Assembly (NCBI GenBank): GCA_027405735.1
Contig: JAPEHQ010000003.1
Location: 3,522,393 to 3,586,392, forward strand
DNA: 64,000 nt
Reading direction: 5' to 3'
Source: Mucor racemosus
Taxonomy: Eukaryota > Mucoromycota > Mucoromycetes > Mucorales > Mucoraceae
A program made the translations under genes and the position numbers. Positions within the stretch are counted from its first letter, which is position 1, and the number at the start of each line of letters is the position of its first letter. The notes under the pieces are model-generated. The model searched no databases. It was not told where the DNA came from and saw nothing but the letters and a program-made list of their open reading frames with translations. Below, piece after piece: positions 56,001 through 64,000 of the stretch.

Positions 56001-58021
56001 AGTTGTATCTTGATTTCGGCATTTGCATTAACAGCTAAGGGGTATTGACGAACAAAGCAATTGCTAGGATTTGTTATTTTTATTTTTACAACTGATTCAG
56101 GCATAGTACAAGCAGAATCACTAGGAATGGCAATGTTTTTTTCCAAAGCTGGTTGAATTAAAGCTAATAATTCCTTTCTTTCGCTTGGCGTCCCATAATC
56201 TGCTTTTTCAGGGTTAAACGTATTTTCAGGATCATGATTTATGTCTTCAAATTGTTTCAATTCATTTTCTCTATCTGAATCAGGCCATTTAAAGGCTACA
56301 CCACTCAGATAGATATTTAATTTTGGGAGAATGTCGATACCAAGAAGGACATCAAATTCAGTTGACAATTCATCATTAAATTCGATTACCTCAAATTCAT
56401 GTTTAAATTTAATGTTATTTGTGTACGTAACTTCCATTGGCTCAGTTTTACCAACTCTAGTTACAGAGCTGTTTTGTTTATTATCATTTACTGAAAGGAA
56501 ATTTAGGTAACCATTTGTCTTGATTGTTTTAATAGATGAGAAATCTTTATTTAAAATTTAATATTTATAAAACTAATATCAGAGCCAGGATCAACTTTGC
56601 CAATTACTCTCCTATTATTTAATAGTAAAGGTGTTATTAGTTTCATATTATTGTTATTGTTTGTCTTTTTCGACTTACAAGGATATGCTCCATTTTCATA
56701 AATTTCCTTGATACTATTTTCTAAATTTTCATTTTCATTTCCTTCACTTTTAGAAGCAGAAGAGACCGACAAAACGGAAACAGAAGCAGACTTTTGCTTC
56801 TTGGCAGCATGATATTCTTCACAAGTGTGGCCATGGCGCCAAGTACGACCGCAATGGCGGCAAGGAGCAGGGTTCTTGGTAGCGCGGTTTGGCCTATTTT
56901 TCTCCCCCAACATCCTTGCTTTAGGCAACTCAGAGGTGAGATCCACACCAGAAGACACAGAAGCAGCGACAGACTTCTCAGAGTGAAACTTTCGTTTCAA
57001 CGGAGGATTGCTTGACTTACGGCTGGTATTCCAGGAACCTGGCGTTCTTTCTCCAAGTAAATTGAGAGCAACAGTTGAGATTTCTGAAGGAGTCCATCCT
57101 TGCTGGTTGGTACGCGACAACAAGACAGTTGAGATATTAAGCTGCCACTCATCAGGAAGACTAAGTAGAAAGATATCTCCAAGTGTTGAGTCTTCTCGAT
57201 GGTAGCCAGCTTCCCCTGCGGTACGGAAAATCGAATGGAATATTCATCCAACGTTTCATCATCTTCAATAGCCATGGTCATGACGGCTCTCTTCTTGTGT
57301 AATTTGGAAATTACAGTGCCAATTTCTTAGCAAAGACGGACTTGACCTCCAACCAAGAGACACATTTGAGGACCACTGTCTTCATCCAGTCGTCAAGATC
57401 ATAAGGCAGGGTTAAAGGAATATATTTTTTCCATACATCGTTTATGTCTTGCCCAGACGAATAAACAATTTTTTCAAATTCACCTAAAAAGTGATCAACG
57501 GATTTGTAAACTTCTTCTTGAGGAAAAGGCTTGCTCTTACTATCCTCCAACTGGAACTTTGGGAGGTCCCTTTTGCTAATCTTAAGCCCAGAAGAGATTG
57601 CCAATTTACTTGTTGAGTTTGTAGCCTTGAGACCTGCGGTCAAAGTCTTGATGTGCAATTCCAAGTTTGATAAGACTTCCCGAAGTTCATTCGCTTTCTT
57701 ATTCCCTGCAACAGTTTCCAAATTACACATTGCTTCAAGGTAGTCCTTCTTTACTTTTTCCTTTTTTTGCAAAGTTCTTTTCAAAATTTCTTTGTGAGAA
57801 ACAGGTGCAGGAGGGCGAGCATCTTCCAAGATCTCTTGATCAGATGTAGTACTAAGCTTATCTTCTTCATCTACGGTAGGAGGAGGAGGAGAGATTTCCA
57901 TGTCCTTCAGCTTCTCAGTAGCAACCGACATGGCAGTAGAAGGTAATAAAGACTCCTCCAAGGGTTCAGGAGACAAAGGTTGCTCGGGAGACAAGGGAGA
58001 ATCAGAGGCGATAGAAGACAT
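53093..58021 (-). pseudogene. Chromovirus Gag-Pol, copy 2, three 1-base deletions
   Basis: Same protein as copy 1 but split into 58021-57311, overlapping pieces covering 57281-56551, and 56437-53093 (the last still contains most of the protease region, RT, RNase H, integrase and chromodomain). The breaks are single missing bases in homopolymers: near 57321 (AAA to AA), near 57226 (A5 to A4) and near 56557 (T4 to T3). I noticed almost no substitutions against copy 1. Confidence 0.9.
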
Positions 58022-58057
58022 AAGGTAGAATCAATAATTGATGTAAACTGTAAAAAA

Positions 58058-58718
58058 TGCAGTAAAATGTAAAATAAAAGCTTTGAAAAAAGATACAGTT
58101 TAAATCCTTCTTTATTCAAAAATAGATAGTGTGCAATAGGTCTATATTTCTACTCTATTTATATTAGTTGTGCTTTTGTTATATCTGGGAGTTGCACCGT
58201 AACTGTCAGTGATCTATCAGAATTAGGAATAACCGAATTACCAACTTAGGACTTCTGTCAAACCGTGATGTTTAACATGCGAATCAGACAATGCTGCATT
58301 CCATACATATATCATCATGCTACTTATTAAATGATTGAAGCATGATTCCATTGTCTTCATGCAATATCCATATGTTTATTCTTTTTGGTAAATCAATTAG
58401 TTTGTTTGTGATTTTAAAGTTTATATTGAGCTTCTTGATTTACATAATCAAGGCGGTCTTTTAATGCCCGTTTTTGGCATATTTGTTAATGATCCGCATA
58501 GAGCAATCCTTACTTTGATCTATGTGTTTCTTCAGCTTATTTTATGAATCAATTTGCTTTGTTTATGATTCGGTCTATTTTATTTATATGTTAAATTACT
58601 AATACTTTCTGTATTTACTGTTAAATTCATGTTATCTCTATTGAAATATTAGAGCATGGTTTTATGTGAGATAACATTTAATTTCTTATGTGGGGAAATA
58701 GTATCCTAGTTCAGCACA
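58058..58718 (-). repeat. Chromovirus LTR 3 (661 bp), shared by copies 2 and 3
   Basis: Same as LTR 2 except A5 instead of A6 near 58121. Confidence 0.93.
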
Positions 58719-58890
58719 TGCCCCCCCGCTAAACTCAATCAAGCATTGAGTTGACCCGAAGATTCGACATTTGGAGAAACTATTTCTTTATAAAGTTATT
58801 GTTTGGAGTAGTAAAAAATATTTTTTTTTTTTTTTTTTGTAGTTTTGTTATTTATTTGATTGATAATATAGGTAGAAAGAGTATTGCAAC

Positions 58891-58922
<32 letters not shown>

Positions 58923-58925
58923 CGT

Positions 58926-61900
58926 TTACTTGGAAGTTTTAGGACGCTTGTTGCGACGGAAAGTGCTATTTGATGAGGATTTAGTTTTGCGTGAATTATT
59001 TGTAGAGTCTATTTCAGTATCTTTGGGTGAAGTATTATTGATTCTTTTACGTAAAGTTTCACGGTTACGAAGATCCTTAATTTTCTTCCAGTAATTTGAA
59101 ATTGGGATGGGGGAGGAGAACAAGTCAGGTGTGAGCCAATCATTTTCTCTTTCACCATATCCACTCCATTTAGTCAAGTATTCTGTGGTACCATCTGATA
59201 AGGTTCGGTGGTCGCGAATTTCCTCGACGTCGTATACTTTCTCTTCAAGAGCTGTTTCATCAAGGGAAACTACTTTTAATTCAGAAGGTGTATATTCACG
59301 ATGGAGAAGTTCATGTGAATCGTCTTTTAAAACGTAATTTCCTGCTTGGGTGCGACGTACTATAACATAGGGTCCTGCATACATTGGAGCTAATTTATTA
59401 GCACGTCCTTCCGCCAATCGTACCATTACAGGTGTATCAACGGGAATATTTTCAAGTATATAATGTTTTTTGTTAAATTTATCGCTGTACAACTTTGCTA
59501 ATTCTAATGTGCGTTGTTGTATAGCAGGAAACAATGTCATTCATGATTTCTGCACGTTTTTTGCAATTCTTCAAGTGTTAATGCTTTTCGATTGTTTCTA
59601 TTTTTTCTTTTGGGGTCAATGTTCACTTGTCGAGCGTACATTAGGGAAAATGGAGTGCTTGCAGTCCTGTCTCTTACTTTCATGTTGATTACCAACTGAG
59701 CAACAGGTAAGCGATCATCCCAATTGTATGTGTCATTTCCGCACATTTTTCGTAGGGTATTTATGACTATTTTCACCGCATTTTCGCTATGGCCATTCCC
59801 TTGGGGTAATAAGGTGTACTAAAGACCATATCAATATTTAATGCTTTATTGATATAAGACGACAAGGAATTGCGAAATTCGCGGGCATTATCGCTGACAA
59901 TGACATTTACACTACAACCGTAATCAGAAAAAATGGATAGTAGCAAGGAAGCAATTATCACTTTGTTTATTCGGTGCTGGGCGAGCGATAATATATTTTG
60001 TGCAAATATCAACCACAACCAAGATATAGCAATTTCCTTTCCCAGATACGGGTAAGGGTCCAATCATGTCGAGTCCTATAAATTCAAAAGGTTCATACGA
60101 TACGACACTCTTCAATGGATTAAATCCTTTCTTGGTTATATTATGCATTGCACACTCTTTACACGACAACAACACCTCTTTTACATCTTTATATATAGAA
60201 TTCCAGTGCAGCCCATGATATGTTTGAATTTGCTTTACACAAGCTGATATTCCAAAATGGCCAAATTTATGCGCATCTTTAATTATTTGGATTCTATCAC
60301 TTTCAGGTGGGCAAATGTAGTCAGTGGTTGCTTCCTTAAATTCTTTACTATTAATCTTGACGGCAAGCACATTTAGATTTTTATCCTTGGAGTACACCTT
60401 CTTTTGTTTTATAACTTGGTTTCCTCCTTTTGCTCTTCGTAACAGGATCAATTTTTCTAATTTTTTATTTGCTGGTCATGCTCATCAGCAAGTTCTTCGT
60501 CTTCAGTAATGGCAGGGTACAATCTCGATAATCGATCAGCTAAGATATTTTCCATACCTTTGATATGTGATACCGAGAAATTGAATTCACCCAATATTTC
60601 CAAGTAACTTTGAAGTGTACTATTTAGAGTAGACGACGTGAACAAATAGGTAAGGGCTAAGTGATCACAAAGTACAGTTATATTATTGTGTCCCCATAGT
60701 AAGGGTTTATACTTTTGGAAACCATATACAATGGCAGCAGTTTCTCTCCTATTAGTCGACCAATTTCTTTCTGCACTATTAAGAGATCTACTTGCAAATG
60801 CAATATGTTTGATTCGATCAAACTCATCTTTTTGAAATAGACAAGCCGAAATGCCAAGTACACTTGCATCAGTTTGTAAATAATACGGTTGCGATGGTTC
60901 AGGTGCATATAAAATTTGATTAGACATTAAGATTTGTTTTATTCTTTCGAGTCGATCTGTATGCAACGGGGTCCATTTCTTTTTGATGTCTTTTTCGTTT
61001 CGTAGACTATCAATTGGGGCAGCTACCTTTGACAACATGGGACAATAATCTCGTAAGTGAGAAATAATGCCCATGATGCTTCGTACTTGTTTTGTTGTTT
61101 TGGGGATTTCCCAAGAATCAATGTTAGATAATTTTCTGGTATCAATTTTGGTGACATTTCTACTGATTACAAAGCCAAGCAAATAAACACTTGTTTGGAA
61201 GAAAGAGCACTTGTCAATATTGATTCTGAGGTTTACTTTTGTTAGTCGATTTACAACTAAATTTATAAGGATAATTTGTGTTTGTACATCTTTAGAAAAG
61301 AGAACAATATCATCGACATAATGCTCCAGACTACCTTGGAATTCACTGTCAATTTTGCTAATATCTTTATTTTCTTTGACATATACTTTTTTTACTTCAT
61401 TTCTCAGTTCTTGTTCAATGCCATTGAATAAAACTGACATATTATAAACGAACTGGCTTACTAGAAATTTCAATCCGAAAGGTGCACGAGTCCATTGATA
61501 TGTAATATTATTATGACTAAATATGAGGCAACGTCTCGATTCAGGTGACACAGGGTATGCAAAATACGCTTGTTTTAGGTCTAAAACACTTATTATATTA
61601 GCACGACCTGATACTCTACCAAATATTTCCTGAATTTTTGGAATGGCAAAGTTTTCATGACAATCATTGTCAGATATTGCTGCGTTGATTCTTCTCAAAT
61701 CACAACAAATTCTTAATTTGGTTTGTTTTCCAGTAACTGGATCACGTTTGGGTACAGCTAGTAAAGGCGAATGGAAAGTAGGATCAGGTTTTGTTATTTC
61801 AACAATTCCATCTTTCAACCATTGTTCCAGTTGTATCTTGATTTCGGCATTTGCATTAACAGCTAAGGGGTATTGACGAACAAAGCAATTGCTAGGATTT

Positions 61901-63842
61901 GTTATTTTTATTTTTACAACTGATTCAGGCATAGTACAAGCAGAATCACTAGGAATGGCAATGTTTTTTTCCAAAGCTGGTTGAATTAAAGCTAATAATT
62001 CCTTTCTTTCGCTTGGCGTCCCATAATCTGCTTTTTCAGGGTTAAACGTATTTTCAGGATCATGATTTATGTCTTCAAATTGTTTCAATTCATTTTCTCT
62101 ATCTGAATCAGGCCATTTAAAGGCTACACCACTCAGATAGATATTTAATTTTGGGAGAATGTCGATACCAAGAAGGACATCAAATTCAGTTGACAATTCA
62201 TCATTAAATTCGATTACCTCAAATTCATGTTTAAATTTAATGTTATTTGTGTACGTAACTTCCATTGGCTCAGTTTTACCAACTCTAGTACAGAGCTGTT
62301 TTGTTTATTATCATTTACTGAAAGGAATTTAGGTAACCATTTGTCTTGATTGTTTTAATAGATGAGAAATCTTTATTTAAAATTTTAATATTTATAAACT
62401 AATATCAGAGCCAGGATCAACTTTGCCAATTACTCTCCTATTATTTAATAGTAAAGGTGTTATTAGTTTCATATTATTGTTATTGTTTGTCTTTTTCGAC
62501 TTACAAGGATATGCTCCATTTTCATAAATTTCCTTGATACTATTTCTAAATTTTCATTTTCATTTCCTTCACTTTTAGAAGCAGAAGAGACCGACAAAAC
62601 GGAAACAGAAGCAGACTTTTGCTTCTTGGCAGCATGATATTCTTCACAAGTGTGGCCATGGCGCCAAGTACGACCGCAATGGCGGCAAGGAGCAGGGTTC
62701 TTGGTAGCGCGGTTTGGCCTATTTTTCTCCCCCAACATCCTTGCTTTAGGCAACTCAGAGGTGAGATCCACACCAGAAGACACAGAAGCAGCGACAGACT
62801 TCTCAGAGTGAAACTTTCGTTTCAACGGAGGATTGCTTGACTTACGGCTGGTATTCCAGGAACCTGGCGTTCTTTCTCCAAGTAAATTGAGAGCAACAGT
62901 TGAGATTTCTGAAGGAGTCCATCCTTGCTGGTTGGTACGCGACAACAAGACAGTTGAGATATTAAGCTGCCACTCATCAGGAAGACTAAGTAGAAAGATA
63001 TCTCCAAGTGTTGAGTCTTCTCGATGGTAGCCAGCTTCCCCTGCGGTACGGAAAAATCGAATGGAATATTCATCCAACGTTTCATCATCTTCAATAGCCA
63101 TGGTCATGACGGCTCTCTTCTTGTGTAATTTGGAAATTACAGTGCCAAATTTCTTAGCAAAGACGGACTTGACCTCCAACCAAGAGACACATTTGAGGAC
63201 CACTGTCTTCATCCGTCGTCAAGATCATAAGGCAGGGTTAAGGATATTTTTTCCATACATCGTTTATGTCTTGCCCAGACGAATAAACAATTTTTTCAAA
63301 TTCACCTAAAAAGTGATCAACGGATTTGTAAACTTCTTCTTGAGGAAAAGGCTTGCTCTTACTATCCTCCAACTGGAACTTTGGGAGGTCCCTTTTGCTA
63401 ATCTTAAGCCCAGAAGAGATTGCCAATTTACTTGTTGAGTTTGTAGCCTTGAGACCTGCGGTCAAAGTCTTGATGTGCAATTCCAAGTTTGATAAGACTT
63501 CCCGAAGTTCATTCGCTTTCTTATTCCCTGCAACAGTTTCCAAATTACACATTGCTTCAAGGTAGTCCTTCTTTACTTTTTCCTTTTTTTGCAAAGTTCT
63601 TTTCAAAATTCTTTGTGAGAAACAGGTGCAGGAGGGCGAGCATCTTCCAAGATCTCTTGATCAGATGTAGTACTAAGCTTATCTTCTTCATCTACGGTAG
63701 GAGGAGGAGGAGAGATTTCCATGTCCTTCAGCTTCTCAGTAGCAACCGACATGGCAGTAGAAGGTAATAAAGACTCCTCCAAGGGTTCAGGAGACAAAGG
63801 TTGCTCGGGAGACAAGGGAGAATCAGAGGCGATAGAAGACAT
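58926..63842 (-). pseudogene. Chromovirus Gag-Pol, copy 3, about a dozen small indels
   Basis: Same protein cut into many pieces. Breaks seen against copy 1 are near 63608, 63240, 63213, 62545, 62396, 62327, 62289, 60465, 59957, 59805, 59560 and 59531. Most are one-base losses in homopolymers, with one gain (T5 to T6 near 59560) and a few 1-2 base losses elsewhere. The largest intact piece (62265-60457) holds part of the protease region, RT and RNase H. Real substitutions are very few (for example G to A near 58850). Confidence 0.9.
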
Positions 63843-63877
63843 AAGGTAGAATCAATAATTGATGTAAACTGTAAAAA

Positions 63878-64000
63878 TGCAGTAAAATGTAAAATAAAAG
63901 CTTTGAAAAAGATACAGTTTAAATCCTTCTTTATTCAAAAAATAGATAGTGTGCAATAGTCTATATTTCTACTCTATTTATATTAGTTGTGCTTTTGTTA
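63878..64000 (-). repeat. Chromovirus LTR 4, cut by the window edge
   Basis: First 123 bases of a fourth LTR, with further one-base losses (GAAAAAGATAC, AATAGTCTA). Whether the array ends here or continues cannot be seen. Confidence 0.9.

Larger units (their letters stand above)
46395..64000 (-). mobile_element. Head-to-tail array of a Ty3-type chromovirus: 4 LTRs, 3 internal regions
   Basis: Order along the plus strand is LTR (46395-47054), internal 1, LTR (52227-52888), internal 2, LTR (58058-58718), internal 3, LTR (63878 to the window edge). Adjacent copies share the LTR between them; the period is 5,831-5,834 bases for copies 1-2 and about 10 shorter for copies 2-3. All copies are nearly identical apart from small indels. 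Gag, protease, RT, RNase H, integrase and a C-terminal chromodomain define a chromovirus. The internal region has two long poly-T tracts (about 47157-47172 and 47227-47255) before the polypurine tract. Confidence 0.93.

Overview
The window looks like nuclear DNA of a filamentous fungus of the Mucoromycota (Mucorales type). The evidence is AT-rich DNA, compact spliceosomal introns of about 40-87 bases with GT..AG ends, a fungal WFQNKR homeodomain protein, a fermentative pyruvate decarboxylase, and remnants of HEATR5 and dynein intermediate chain genes. Fungal LTR retrotransposons and a PIF/Harbinger transposase fill much of the rest. The lineage call is inference from these traits. No tRNA, rRNA or CRISPR array was recognised.

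Host genes lie in three islands. Island 1 (about 0.05-5.5 kb) holds a homeodomain protein (-), a five-exon TMX2-like thioredoxin-fold membrane protein (+) and an Old Yellow Enzyme oxidoreductase (+). Island 2 (16.6-18.4 kb) is a two-exon pyruvate decarboxylase (-). Island 3 (22.7-30.9 kb) holds a possible small zinc-binding protein, the seven-exon proteasome subunit alpha PSMA1/Pre5, a small single-pass membrane protein, a six-exon ribokinase and a small secreted protein, all on the minus strand. These are unrelated housekeeping or metabolic genes, each with its own promoter; nothing suggests an operon or cluster.

The rest is mobile and repetitive DNA. At 7.0-8.7 kb is a broken gag-protease remnant. 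At 10,810-15,371 is a complete Ty3-type element with 102-bp LTRs that differ at one base, a 4-bp target duplication and one in-frame UGA between protease and reverse transcriptase. At 20.5-21.9 kb is a Harbinger transposase with an intron and one homopolymer frameshift. From 31.8 to 43.6 kb lies a graveyard: a HEATR5/Laa1 fragment, three copies of a repeat carrying one exon of a dynein intermediate chain, solo-LTR-like repeats, and a 1.6-kb array of degenerate 21-nt units flanked by a divergent direct duplication. From 46,395 to the window end is a head-to-tail array of a chromodomain-bearing Ty3 element (chromovirus): four LTRs and three internal regions with a period of about 5.83 kb. Copy 1 has one intact 1,643-codon gag-pol frame. 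Copies 2 and 3 differ from it almost only by short indels, mostly in homopolymers, and these grow more frequent toward the window end, which looks more like consensus error than decay.

The full-length Ty3 element and the chromovirus array have both inserted into copies of the same noncoding repeat family (called R1 here; a third, inverted copy lies at about 5.7-7.0 kb). Exon boundaries were worked out by eye from GT/AG sites, frame continuity and remembered family sequence, so they are predictions.
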